Source: Bacillota bacterium (GTDB taxonomy: Bacteria; Bacillota; Clostridia; Lachnospirales; Lachnospiraceae). From it: a DNA stretch of 64,000 nucleotides. Positions 36,859-45,054 of this stretch are shown piece after piece; within the stretch, counting starts at the first letter, position 1; every line of letters starts with the position of its first letter. The position numbers and the translations under genes are program-made. The stretch is from the NCBI GenBank assembly GCA_023437715.1, contig JAEZFK010000036.1:66125-130124 (forward strand). The letters are read 5' to 3'. The notes below the pieces were generated by a model. It did not search any database and was not told the origin of the DNA. It was given only the letters and a program-made list of their open reading frames with translations.

Positions 36859-37163
36859 TAAATTCGCCTTGAAAGGATGCTTTTTGTAAAACAGGATTAA
36901 ACGCGGAAATGCGCTTCAAATTTTAAAGTATATTCACAGCTGATGGAAATATATGATGATTATTAAATATATGGTCATCACTTGGCCTCACTGCCGGTTT
37001 GGGTCAAAGGCTTGATTTTTTTCCTCAATAAAAAAGTGCGGACGATTTTTCATTCCTTCGCCGCACTTTTCCATATCATTTAATTTTTTTATGATAGAAT
37101 TGTCTTCACTGCTTTTGTCTCAGCGCTTTCTGGAAACATGTGTTTCAAGTCAAGCTGTCGGTT
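36859..37163. other. 305-base intergenic region between convergent genes
   Basis: Apart from the bidirectional terminator at 37024-37073, I see only AT-rich sequence and no open frame, repeat or known RNA motif. Confidence 0.6.
37024..37073. terminator. Bidirectional terminator between cupin and glyQS
   Basis: AAAAGTGCGG and CCGCACTTTT arms with A and T runs on either side. Confidence 0.85.
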
Positions 37164-38552
37164 TTAAAAGCGGAATTTATCTTCCAGATAGCTCTTAAGC
37201 TCTGCAATTGGAACCCTCACCTGGTCCATGGTATCGCGGTCACGGACTGTTACTGCATGGTCTTCCTCGGATTCAAAATCATAGGTAACGCAGAACGGAG
37301 TTCCGATCTCATCCTGTCGTCTGTAACGCTTTCCGATATTTCCCCTGTCGTCGAATTCACAGTTGTAGTATTTGCAAAGCTCCTGATATACCTTTTCTGC
37401 GCCGTCGTTCAGCTTCTTGGAAAGAGGAAGCACGCCTACCTTGACCGGAGCAATGGCCGGGTGAAAATGAAGCACGGTACGCACATCGCCCTCTGCGATC
37501 TCCTCTTCGTCATATGCGGCGCAAAGGAATGCAAGGGTCACACGGTCTGCACCCAGGGACGGCTCGATAACGTAAGGGATGTATCTTTCCTTTTTCTCAT
37601 CATCAAAATAGGTCAGATCCTGTCCGGACGTATTCTGGTGCTGGGTTAAGTCGTAATCTGTTCTGTCGGCAATTCCCCACAACTCTCCCCAGCCGAATGG
37701 GAATAAAAATTCAATATCCGTGGTGGCCTTGCTGTAGAAAGAAAGCTCTTCCTTCTCATGGTCTCTGGCCCGCATTTCTTCATCCTTCATTCCCAGGCTC
37801 TTTAACCAGTTGATACAGAATTCTTTCCAATAAGCAAACCATTCCAGATCTGTATCCGGCTCACAGAAAAATTCCAGCTCCATCTGCTCAAACTCTCTGG
37901 TGCGGAACGTAAAGTTTCCGGGAGTGATTTCATTGCGGAAAGACTTTCCGATCTGTCCGATTCCGAAAGGAATCTTCTTTCTGGAGGTTCTCTGTACATT
38001 TTTAAAGTTTACAAAAATACCCTGGGCTGTTTCAGGTCTTAAATATACGGTATTCTTTGCGTCCTCAGTAACCCCCTGGAAAGTCTTGAACATTAAGTTG
38101 AACTGGCGGATATCCGTGAAATCATGCTTTCCGCAGCTGGGGCAGCAGATGTTCTTTTCATCAATGTAGTTCTTCATCTCCTCCTGAGACCAGGCGTCCA
38201 CAGAGCCTTCAATGGTGATGTTGTTTTCTGCTAAGTAATCTTCAATCAGCTTATCTGCACGGAACCGCTCCTTACATGCCTTACAGTCCATGAGAGGGTC
38301 GGAAAAGCCGCCTAAATGGCCGGAAGCTACCCAGGTCTGGGAATTCATCAGTATGGCGCAGTCCACGCCAACGTTGTAGGGACTCTCCTGAACAAATTTC
38401 TGCCACCATGCTTTTTTCACGTTATTCTTCAGCTCTACACCCAGATTTCCGTAATCCCAGGTATTGGCAAGGCCGCCGTAAATTTCAGAGCCCGGATATA
38501 CAAATCCTCTTGATTTTGCAAGTCCCACAATCTTTTCCATTGTCTTTTCCAT
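37164..38552 (-). CDS. glyQS: Glycyl-tRNA synthetase, single-chain dimeric type
   Basis: 462-residue class II synthetase charging tRNA-Gly. It is the one-chain form, not the two-subunit GlyQ/GlyS form. Seen: KSRGFVYPGSEIYGGLANTWDYG at the start (written in segments), motif 2 region FRNEITPGNFTFRTREFEQME near residue 215, motif 3 EPSLGADRVTLAF near 335, and the C-terminal anticodon-binding domain. A zinc-type cluster CKACKE and CPSCGKH lies in the insertion. GAGAGGT precedes the ATG. It follows a lipoprotein gene by 14 bases and shares its promoter. Confidence 0.97.
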   Translation of the reverse strand: MEKTMEKIVGLAKSRGFVYPGSEIYGGLANTWDYGNLGVELKNNVKKAWWQKFVQESPYNVGVDCAILMNSQTWVASGHLGGFSDPLMDCKACKERFRADKLIEDYLAENNITIEGSVDAWSQEEMKNYIDEKNICCPSCGKHDFTDIRQFNLMFKTFQGVTEDAKNTVYLRPETAQGIFVNFKNVQRTSRKKIPFGIGQIGKSFRNEITPGNFTFRTREFEQMELEFFCEPDTDLEWFAYWKEFCINWLKSLGMKDEEMRARDHEKEELSFYSKATTDIEFLFPFGWGELWGIADRTDYDLTQHQNTSGQDLTYFDDEKKERYIPYVIEPSLGADRVTLAFLCAAYDEEEIAEGDVRTVLHFHPAIAPVKVGVLPLSKKLNDGAEKVYQELCKYYNCEFDDRGNIGKRYRRQDEIGTPFCVTYDFESEEDHAVTVRDRDTMDQVRVPIAELKSYLEDKFRF

Positions 38553-38566
38553 GATCTTAACCTCTC

Positions 38567-39196
38567 TTATTTAAATATAATGTAACTTTTTCCCTGTGTG
38601 AGCTGAACGGTATAGTGATCCCTTACGTCTGCATTGTCCGAGACGAACAAAAGCTTTCCCTGGGTCTGTAAGGTCACGGGAGTTTGTGTCTCCACCACCA
38701 CAGCATGGCTTTCTCCTTTGTTTAAAAGGGCTTTTCCATCAGCTTCTTTCCCGTCGGAGGCTTTTAAGAAGACTACGCCTTCGGACTGGCTCTGGCTTAA
38801 AACCTTTGATAAGGGGGCCACGAAAATGGAATCCACCTGATTGGCCTTATCCTCATACTGGGAAGCAAATCCGGCTAAAGCCTCTCCGGAGCTGTAGCTG
38901 AAAATCATTTTTGCGCTTCCCTTTTCCAGGTTACAGGAATCCAGAGTGACAGCACCCTGTCCGTGAGCTTCGTTATAAGCGGAAGCGGCTTCCTCCAGAT
39001 AGGCTTTTAATTCATCTGCACGATAGTAATCCTGATCCGCATAGGCCTCCACCGTTACGGTCTGGAACACGCCCTCTTCTGTTACAAATATCCTGCTGCT
39101 TTCCTCATTCAATGTGCTGCTTCCGCCTCTGCCCAGACAGCCGGTAAGCATTACGGAAGCAAGGAGAGCTGCCAGAACCGCTTTCTTTATTTTCAT
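38567..39196 (-). CDS. Hypothetical lipoprotein linked to glyQS
   Basis: 209-residue predicted lipoprotein. The N-terminus MKIKKAVLAALLASVMLTGC ends in a clear lipobox (Cys 20), followed by a Gly/Ser linker. The mature part is mixed alpha/beta with no family I recognise and ends in the hydrophobic SYIIFK. GGAGG precedes the ATG. It is transcribed with glyQS from the promoter at 39463-39491, through a leader of about 260 bases containing tandem repeats and palindromes. The link to translation is positional only. Confidence 0.8.
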   Translation of the reverse strand: MKIKKAVLAALLASVMLTGCLGRGGSSTLNEESSRIFVTEEGVFQTVTVEAYADQDYYRADELKAYLEEAASAYNEAHGQGAVTLDSCNLEKGSAKMIFSYSSGEALAGFASQYEDKANQVDSIFVAPLSKVLSQSQSEGVVFLKASDGKEADGKALLNKGESHAVVVETQTPVTLQTQGKLLFVSDNADVRDHYTVQLTQGKSYIIFK

Positions 39197-39228
39197 TCAT
39201 TTTCCTCCTGAATTGCATCCGCGGTATA

Positions 39229-39351
39229 GCGGGCGAATACGGCCGCTGAGGGGCGGCGGGTGAATTACTTTGCAATGTGGCGGATAGGTTACTCCGCGGT
39301 ATCGCGGGTGAATTACTCCGCAGTGCAGCGGGTGAAGCCTGGGGCTTCACC
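39229..39351. repeat. 24-bp tandem repeat, about four to five units
   Basis: Units start with GCGGGTGAATTACT or close variants at 39229 (27 bases to the next unit), 39256, 39280, 39304 and 39328, three of them exactly 24 bases long. The last unit merges into the perfect hairpin GCGGGTGAAGCC/GGCTTCACCCGC. Confidence 0.85.
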
Positions 39352-39373
39352 CGCTCACGGGCATTCGCCCTAT

Positions 39374-39438
39374 GAATCAGAGATCAAAAAAATTTTCTTA
39401 CGTGCGAGCACGACGAAAATTTTCTCGCTCTCTGATTC
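39374..39438. repeat. 65-bp nested imperfect palindrome
   Basis: Outer arms GAATCAGAGA (39374-39383) and TCTCTGATTC (39429-39438), middle arms AAAATTTTC and GAAAATTTT, and inner CGTGC/GCACG. It resembles a small mobile or REP-like intergenic element. Confidence 0.8.
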
Positions 39439-39462
39439 GCACTGCTCATTGCATTCGTGGAC

Positions 39463-39491
39463 ATTATACCAAATACCCCCCCTCATTTCAA
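39463..39491 (-). promoter_or_regulatory. Promoter of lipoprotein-glyQS
   Basis: Minus-strand TTGAAA (39486-39491, overlapping the recO stop), 17-base spacer containing G7, and TATAAT (39463-39468). Confidence 0.8.
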
Positions 39492-40145
39492 TACTTTCCC
39501 CATCATGGCTTCTAAAATATCGAGGGAATGGAATTCTCTGTCAACATACCGTTTCTTATTGATTTCCACACAGCGGGCAAATTCTTCTAAAACTGGGTCT
39601 GTCAATGTAAAGGTGTAGAGATGCTCTACCGGGGAAAGGGTTACATATTCCCAGGCATAGTTGGCTGATTCGCTGACGGGACGGGGAGGGGTTTCCGTGT
39701 ATTCTCCGTTTAAGACCATGGCTTTCAGCTCAAAGATTCTCTGGACCAGTTCATTTTTTAATGCCGGCTTTAAAAGGGCACGTACGGACTGGTAAAGGAG
39801 CTTTAAAAGCTCCGTGCCGTCCATGTTTTCCCGGGCGTAATAATCTGCCAGTTCCAGAAAATAGGAGCCGTAGCAGGTGCCCTCCACATCCAGGGACAGG
39901 TCTTCAAAATAATTGGTGATCTCCGCCGACTGAAGGGTATAGGAGTCCCTGCCTTCGTACAGGGAAAACTGTCCGAAAGCAAAGGGGCGGCTTACCGCCA
40001 TCAGCTGATTGCCCGGCCTTCTGGCTCCTCTGGCAAATGCCGCGATTTTTCCTCTTTCCCTGGTGAGTATCACAAGGCGCTTATCCATTTCTCCGGCCGG
40101 GGTCACCTTTATGACCATCCCCGTCAGCTTTTCAATTTCCCTCAA
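39483..40145 (-). CDS. recO: DNA repair protein RecO
   Basis: 220-residue recombination mediator that loads RecA onto single-stranded DNA with RecR. The N-terminal OB-fold starts LTGMVIKVTPAGEMDKRLVILTRERGKIAAFARGARRPGN, written in the family's typical order, followed by the helical C-terminal domain. It lacks an obvious zinc cysteine cluster, as in many clostridial RecO proteins. The start is a TTG at 40145 with GGTGG six bases upstream; no better in-frame ATG precedes the OB strand. It follows era by 15 bases, and the two are probably in one operon. Confidence 0.92.
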   Translation of the reverse strand: MREIEKLTGMVIKVTPAGEMDKRLVILTRERGKIAAFARGARRPGNQLMAVSRPFAFGQFSLYEGRDSYTLQSAEITNYFEDLSLDVEGTCYGSYFLELADYYARENMDGTELLKLLYQSVRALLKPALKNELVQRIFELKAMVLNGEYTETPPRPVSESANYAWEYVTLSPVEHLYTFTLTDPVLEEFARCVEINKKRYVDREFHSLDILEAMMGKVLK

Positions 40146-40160
40146 TTCCTACCACCGCTT

Positions 40161-41063
40161 TTAGATGTCTTTTTGATTATATCCATAATTTTTCATATAC
40201 AGCTCACTGTCACGCCATTCCTTGCGCACCTTTACCCAAAGCTGTAAATTCACCTTTGTATCCATCAGGTCTTCGATTTCCCTTCTGGCCGAGGTGCCGA
40301 TCTTTTTCAGCATGGAGCCGCCTTTTCCGATGATGATCCCCTTGTGGGAGTCCCTCTCGCAGACAATGGTGGCCTCCAGATCGATGATGCCGTTATCTCT
40401 CTCTTTCATCTTCTCCACAGTCACCGCAATGCCGTGAGGGATCTCATCATTTAAAAGGCGAAGAGCCTTTTCCCGGATCAGCTCCGCCGAAATCTGGCGC
40501 ATGGGCTGGTCTGTCACCGTATCCTCATCGTAATACCGGGGTCCGGCGGGCAGATATTTATAAATCAGCTCCAGCATCAGATCTGTATTTTTATCCTTTA
40601 AGGCGGAAACCGGAACGATCTCCGCAAAGGAACAAATATCCTTATAGGCATTTATGAAGGTCAGGATCTCCTCCTGGTTCTTCACCGTATCAATCTTGTT
40701 GATGACCAGAAGGACCGGAGTTTTTACCTCCCTTAACTGCTCTGCAATATGCTGCTCTCCCGCTCCTATATAGGTGGTGGGCTCTACCAGCCACAAAATC
40801 ACATCCACTTCCCTTAAGGTGTGCTCTGCCACGCTTACCATATATTCGCCCAGCTTGTTTTTTGCCTTGTGAATCCCGGGGGTGTCAAGGAAAATGATCT
40901 GCCCCCTTTCATCCGTGTACACAGTCTGGATCTTGTTTCTGGTGGTCTGTGGCTTATCGGAGGTTATGGCGATTTTCTGTCCGATGAGACGGTTCATCAG
41001 CGTGGATTTTCCCACGTTGGGGCGGCCGATCAGGGTAACAAAGCCCGATTTATAGTTTTCCAT
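40161..41063 (-). CDS. era: GTPase Era
   Basis: 300-residue essential GTPase that binds 16S rRNA and assists 30S assembly. The GTPase domain has G1 GRPNVGKST (about 10-18), G3 DTPG near 60 and G4 NKID near 120. The C-terminal KH domain contains GIIIGKGGSMLKKIG. I chose the ATG at 41063 (MENYKSGF) as in relatives, with AAAGGAG upstream; an ATG at 41090 overlapping the stop of the M16 gene (ATGA) is a possible coupled start adding nine residues. Confidence 0.96.
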   Translation of the reverse strand: MENYKSGFVTLIGRPNVGKSTLMNRLIGQKIAITSDKPQTTRNKIQTVYTDERGQIIFLDTPGIHKAKNKLGEYMVSVAEHTLREVDVILWLVEPTTYIGAGEQHIAEQLREVKTPVLLVINKIDTVKNQEEILTFINAYKDICSFAEIVPVSALKDKNTDLMLELIYKYLPAGPRYYDEDTVTDQPMRQISAELIREKALRLLNDEIPHGIAVTVEKMKERDNGIIDLEATIVCERDSHKGIIIGKGGSMLKKIGTSARREIEDLMDTKVNLQLWVKVRKEWRDSELYMKNYGYNQKDI

Positions 41064-41086
41064 ATAATTTAATTTCTCCTTTGTGG

Positions 41087-44011
41087 TCATGAGTGATACA
41101 GGCTCTTCGTCTCTCCGAACAGCTCTTTCTCCGCCTCAATCTTATCTGCATTTCCGACGACACAGAGACTTCCCGTATCAAGGACAGCCTTTACAAGAGG
41201 CGCCAGCTTGCGGATATCCTCCTGTGTGGCGTTTAATACCTCTTCTCTTTCCTTTGCCATCATTTCCCGGTCAACGCCTGACAAATAGGCGGAAAGGCCC
41301 CGGTTGCCCCTGGTGGACGGCGGATAGGGTACATCCATATCGCTGATGGCTCCGATGACGTATTTTGTCATGTCCCGGTCCTCCACCTGGTAATTTTCCA
41401 GATACTCCACGACTCCGTCGTATATCCGGTTTGTTTCTTTCAGATTGGGGTCCCGGTAGGAGGCAAAATATCCTTCCCCGGAACGGCCAAAGCCGCTCAT
41501 GCAGCCGTAAGCGCCGCCCTTAACCCTTAAATTGATCCACAGGTAATCATAGCTTAAAATGACCTTTAATATCTTAAGAGCCCCTGTATATTCATATCCG
41601 CTTCCCGCAAAGCTTCCGCATCTGGCCACATAGTTGACCTGGGAGGCTGTGAGAAAGCCCTCGTTCCGGTTTCCTGCCGGGAAGGTGAAAGGATAGCGGG
41701 TATTATCTCCCTCTGGAAGCAGAGACGTCAGCTTTTTCATTGCGTTCGGGAGGAACTTATAGCCTTCCTCATCCGCGGTGTAGCTGACCAGCATATTGGA
41801 GGTGGTAAAAAGCTTTTTTACAATATCTTTAAACCGCCCAATAATCTCCTGCTTGTGTTCCTGATATTCCTTTTCCAGATTTTCCAGGAATTCATAATAT
41901 CCGATTCCTCCGGTCAGATCATTGTAGCTGGAGGTGGCGGAAAAATAGGAGGTAGCCCTGGCAACAGCCGCAGAATGGCTGGAGCCTTCCAGCTTCATCC
42001 TGGCTCTGGACCTGGTTTCGCTGATTACTTCTCCCACCCGCTTTTCATCATCCAGAATCGACCGTGTCAGGATTTCCCCTAGAATGGAAAATCCGAAGTC
42101 CAGCTTTTCATACAGCACCCTGGCGCTTGCCATGAAAAAGCCCATAAACTCACCCTGCTCTCTCAAATCCGGGTAAGAGGTGACGCTGAAGCTGACACCG
42201 CCGCTGTTTAAATGGATCTCACTGGTCAAATCCCCGTAGGTGAAATTCTCCGTATTCACATAGCCCAATAAGGACTTTAAAAATCCGATATAAGGAAGAT
42301 CCTCTACAGGAAGAGCCGAGGTATCAAACATGACTTTCAAATATCCGATCCCGGAGGTAAACATCTCGTGATGGATGACCTTGATGCCGTCCTCCATCTT
42401 TTCCTCCCATATGATCTCCTCAGGCTCCCTGCTTATATCCTCCCGGCGAAGCAGAGGGATCTTCTCCAAATCCTCCTGGGGCGACGGAGCCTCCTGGTAT
42501 TCCTCCAGAGCCTTTGTCTCCTCCACCAGCCTTTTCAGCTCTTCCTTGGAAAGAGAGGCCTTGTAGGCCGCAAGCTTTTTCGCTGTGGCTTCCTCTGTCT
42601 GGGCCGTTAAATTCTTTTGGGGACTTACGGTCAGAACCGCTTCAAAAGGATTATCCAGAAGATGTTCCCGGATAAGGTGTTCGAAATAATCTTCGTCCAC
42701 CACCTTTTTTAAATAGTCAAAGGTCTTCTGATACTCCAAGTGCATCATGGGATCTCCGTCATAAAGCCAGCTGTCCATGCACTGAAGCCCATACATCAGC
42801 CCCTTTGGTGCGGAGCCGTAATCCGCTTCCCGGTAACGGAATTCGTAATAATTCATTCCGGCCTTTAAGCTCTTTTTATTGATTCCCTGATCGGCCAGCT
42901 TTCTCAAGGTTCCCTTTACCACAGCAAGGAACTCGCCTCTCTGCTCCCGGTTGGCATTTTTTGCAATTACAGAAAAATAAGGCTGGAGAATGCCGTTTTC
43001 ATATCCTCCCATAATGTCCTGACCGATGCCCGCATCAATGAGGGCCTGCTTTAAGGGTGCCCCCGGAGCGTCCAGAAGGGTATACTCCAGAATCTGGAAA
43101 GCAACGTAAAGCACAGGGTCTAAATTGGTCCCTACAACCGTGCTGACGGAAAGGTAGGTGGCATTTTCCCCTGACTCGCTTTCGGTAATGGAATAAAAGG
43201 TCTCATCCTCCACAGGCTGGGAGAAAGGCTTTTGCCGGGTGATCCTGGAATCCACGGAAATCTCCTCGTAATGGCTTAAATATTCCCGGTCCAGCCATTC
43301 CAGCTTTTCCGCCATATCCATATCTCCATAAAGATATATATAGCTGTTGGAAGGATGGTAGTACTTTCTGTGAAAATCCAGGAAATTCTCATAGGTTAAG
43401 TCCGGAATAAACGCCGGATCTCCTCCTGATTCCTGGCCGTAGCAGTTATCCGGGAAAAGAGTCTTTCTGGTATAGCGGTCCAGCACCTCCTCCGGAGAGG
43501 AAAAGGCCCCTTTCATTTCATTGTAAACCACTCCGTTATAAATAAGGTCGGATTCCTCACTTTCCAGCTCGTAATGCCAGCCTTCCTGCATGAAAATTTT
43601 CTTCTCCCTGTAAATGTTTGGATGAAACACTGCATCCATATACACGTTCATCAGGTTCTGGAAATCCTTTTCATTGCAGCTTGCCACCGGGTAAACGGTT
43701 TTGTCGGGATAGGTCATGGCATTTAAAAAGGTGTTTAAGGAACCCTTGACCAGCTCCACAAAGGGGTCCTTGACGGGAAATTTTTCCGAACCGCAGAGCA
43801 CGCTGTGCTCCAGAATATGGGCGACTCCCGTGCTGTCTGACGGCGGGGTGCGGAAGCCTATGGAAAACACCTTATTTTCATCGTCACAGGGAACGAGAAA
43901 CAGCCTGGCTCCGCTCTTTTTGTGGCGGAGCACGCAGCCGTCTGCGTTTATCTCCATGATTTTCTTTTCTTCCACGACCTCATAGGCCTTAAGATTCTTC
44001 AATTGATCCAT
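41087..44011 (-). CDS. M16C-family zinc metallopeptidase, PreP-like
   Basis: 974-residue peptidase of the insulinase superfamily (M16C, presequence-protease type), made of four alpha/beta repeats that form a closed chamber cleaving small peptides. The inverted zinc motif HILEH is near residue 64 (VAHILEHSVLCGSEKFP). The second half has the inactive repeats and the GAYGCMSGFGRSGEGYFASYRD-type substrate-contact region written in segments. No signal peptide, so cytoplasmic. The start is the ATG at 44011 with GGAGG upstream; a TTG at 44032 contains the ribosome site. Upstream of era and downstream of a YdcF-like gene, likely one operon. Confidence 0.94.
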   Translation of the reverse strand: MDQLKNLKAYEVVEEKKIMEINADGCVLRHKKSGARLFLVPCDDENKVFSIGFRTPPSDSTGVAHILEHSVLCGSEKFPVKDPFVELVKGSLNTFLNAMTYPDKTVYPVASCNEKDFQNLMNVYMDAVFHPNIYREKKIFMQEGWHYELESEESDLIYNGVVYNEMKGAFSSPEEVLDRYTRKTLFPDNCYGQESGGDPAFIPDLTYENFLDFHRKYYHPSNSYIYLYGDMDMAEKLEWLDREYLSHYEEISVDSRITRQKPFSQPVEDETFYSITESESGENATYLSVSTVVGTNLDPVLYVAFQILEYTLLDAPGAPLKQALIDAGIGQDIMGGYENGILQPYFSVIAKNANREQRGEFLAVVKGTLRKLADQGINKKSLKAGMNYYEFRYREADYGSAPKGLMYGLQCMDSWLYDGDPMMHLEYQKTFDYLKKVVDEDYFEHLIREHLLDNPFEAVLTVSPQKNLTAQTEEATAKKLAAYKASLSKEELKRLVEETKALEEYQEAPSPQEDLEKIPLLRREDISREPEEIIWEEKMEDGIKVIHHEMFTSGIGYLKVMFDTSALPVEDLPYIGFLKSLLGYVNTENFTYGDLTSEIHLNSGGVSFSVTSYPDLREQGEFMGFFMASARVLYEKLDFGFSILGEILTRSILDDEKRVGEVISETRSRARMKLEGSSHSAAVARATSYFSATSSYNDLTGGIGYYEFLENLEKEYQEHKQEIIGRFKDIVKKLFTTSNMLVSYTADEEGYKFLPNAMKKLTSLLPEGDNTRYPFTFPAGNRNEGFLTASQVNYVARCGSFAGSGYEYTGALKILKVILSYDYLWINLRVKGGAYGCMSGFGRSGEGYFASYRDPNLKETNRIYDGVVEYLENYQVEDRDMTKYVIGAISDMDVPYPPSTRGNRGLSAYLSGVDREMMAKEREEVLNATQEDIRKLAPLVKAVLDTGSLCVVGNADKIEAEKELFGETKSLYHS

Positions 44012-44043
44012 TCTGTATTTTTCCTCCTGCAAATTCTATTTAT

Positions 44044-44865
44044 TTACATGTTACCCACTAATTTATCTTTTAATATCGCCGCGCACTCTCTCACGCAAAA
44101 GTGTACGAAAAGAATTGGGTCAGAGCTGCAGGAAATGCCGTAAATATCCGGTATTCCCCACTTTTTGGCAATTTGCTGGGCCCGGTACACATGAAAATCA
44201 CTGGTCAGAACTCCGATCCTCACCGGCTTGTCTGGAACCTCCTCAAAGGTTCCCGGCTCCATAAAGACCGGATTATCCTGGCGGTGGGCCTTTTTCATTG
44301 CCTGATCCTCTTCTATGGCAACGCGGCTGTATGCAATATTCTCAACCGTGCTGAAAGAACGGGTTTCCAGGATCATCTGCTTTTCCCTGACTCCGTTATA
44401 CATAAGGTAATCCCGCATGGCCACCGCTTCGCTGACCGGCTCATCCTCTCCCTGTCCTCCGGAGAGAACCAGAATGGTTCCCGGATTTTCATCCAGATAC
44501 TGGATGGCCTTATCCAGGCGGTTTTTTAGGGATTTACTGAGCCCCGTATCCTTTACTCTGGCTCCCAGGACAATGACATAGTCAAGCTTTGAGGTATCCC
44601 GGGCCGCCACTCCCGCAAAGACCAGAATCTCCACCACCATAAAAACCAGGATTCCTGTACAGCACATGGTAATAACCGAAACCGGAATCCACAAGGGAAC
44701 CTTATCCTTGTGCTTCCCATAGGCGGTCCAGCCGGCCGACAAAAGCAGGCTTATGGCCGCGAATAAAGGCCATATCAGGGAAAATGATGTCGTAATGCCG
44801 GAGTAAACAACGATTACAACATAATAAATAATACAAACAACAGCGATCAGACACAGGATCCACAC
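44044..44865 (-). CDS. YdcF/SanA-like membrane protein (DUF218)
   Basis: About 273-residue protein with two to four N-terminal membrane helices (first hundred residues) and a DUF218 domain. The domain hallmark is DYVIVLGARVKDTGLSKSLKNRL, then VLSGGQGEDEPVSEAVAMRDYL and ILETRSFSTVENIAYSR. DUF218 proteins are linked to envelope maintenance (ElyC, SanA), but the reaction is unknown. The start is uncertain: I favour the GTG at 44865, which follows GGAGGCGG by about ten bases; a GTG at 44889 lacks a ribosome site. It leads an apparent operon with the M16 peptidase, era and recO. Confidence 0.88.
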   Translation of the reverse strand: MWILCLIAVVCIIYYVVIVVYSGITTSFSLIWPLFAAISLLLSAGWTAYGKHKDKVPLWIPVSVITMCCTGILVFMVVEILVFAGVAARDTSKLDYVIVLGARVKDTGLSKSLKNRLDKAIQYLDENPGTILVLSGGQGEDEPVSEAVAMRDYLMYNGVREKQMILETRSFSTVENIAYSRVAIEEDQAMKKAHRQDNPVFMEPGTFEEVPDKPVRIGVLTSDFHVYRAQQIAKKWGIPDIYGISCSSDPILFVHFCVRECAAILKDKLVGNM

Positions 44866-44923
44866 AATACGCCCGCCTCCATTCCTCACGTTCTAGGCCC
44901 AGGTAAATTCTGGGCATTATACT

Positions 44924-44932
44924 TCTATAGCA
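44924..44932 (-). promoter_or_regulatory. Possible extended -10 promoter of the YdcF-like gene
   Basis: Minus-strand TGCTATAGA, similar to the TATGCTATAAT boxes elsewhere in the window; no -35 match. Confidence 0.35.
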
Positions 44933-45005
44933 TACCACAACATGGGGATTTCTACAACTGCGATCCTCCGGAGGTTTTTTATCCCATAGGACGGGCCTTC
45001 CACTA

Positions 45006-45043
45006 CGATAAAAAACGGACTGCAAAAGCAGCCCGTTTTACAT
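45006..45043 (-). terminator. Terminator after trhP
   Basis: Minus-strand AAAACGGGCTGC/GCAGTCCGTTTT arms followed by T6, just past the stop. Confidence 0.88.
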
Positions 45044-45054
45044 TCCCGTAAATA

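Larger units (their letters stand above)
39197..39482. other. Repeat-rich leader region before lipoprotein-glyQS
   Basis: Carries the promoter (39463-39491), a 65-bp imperfect palindrome (39374-39438), a 12-bp perfect hairpin (39328-39354) and a 24-bp tandem repeat (39229-39351). Small open frames here are periodic and appear to be by-products of the repeat. Confidence 0.75.

Noticed and set aside
39105..39350. Open frames on both strands in the glyQS leader with eight-residue periodicity
   Set aside because: The periodicity is simply the 24-bp DNA repeat; no ribosome sites precede them.
39229..39351. CRISPR array
   Set aside because: The repeats are contiguous 24-bp units without unique spacers, and no cas genes are nearby.
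39197..39482. T-box leader controlling glyQS
   Set aside because: A stretch resembling TACCGCGG occurs, but it belongs to the 24-bp tandem repeat. No specifier loop, AG bulge or antiterminator consensus is present.
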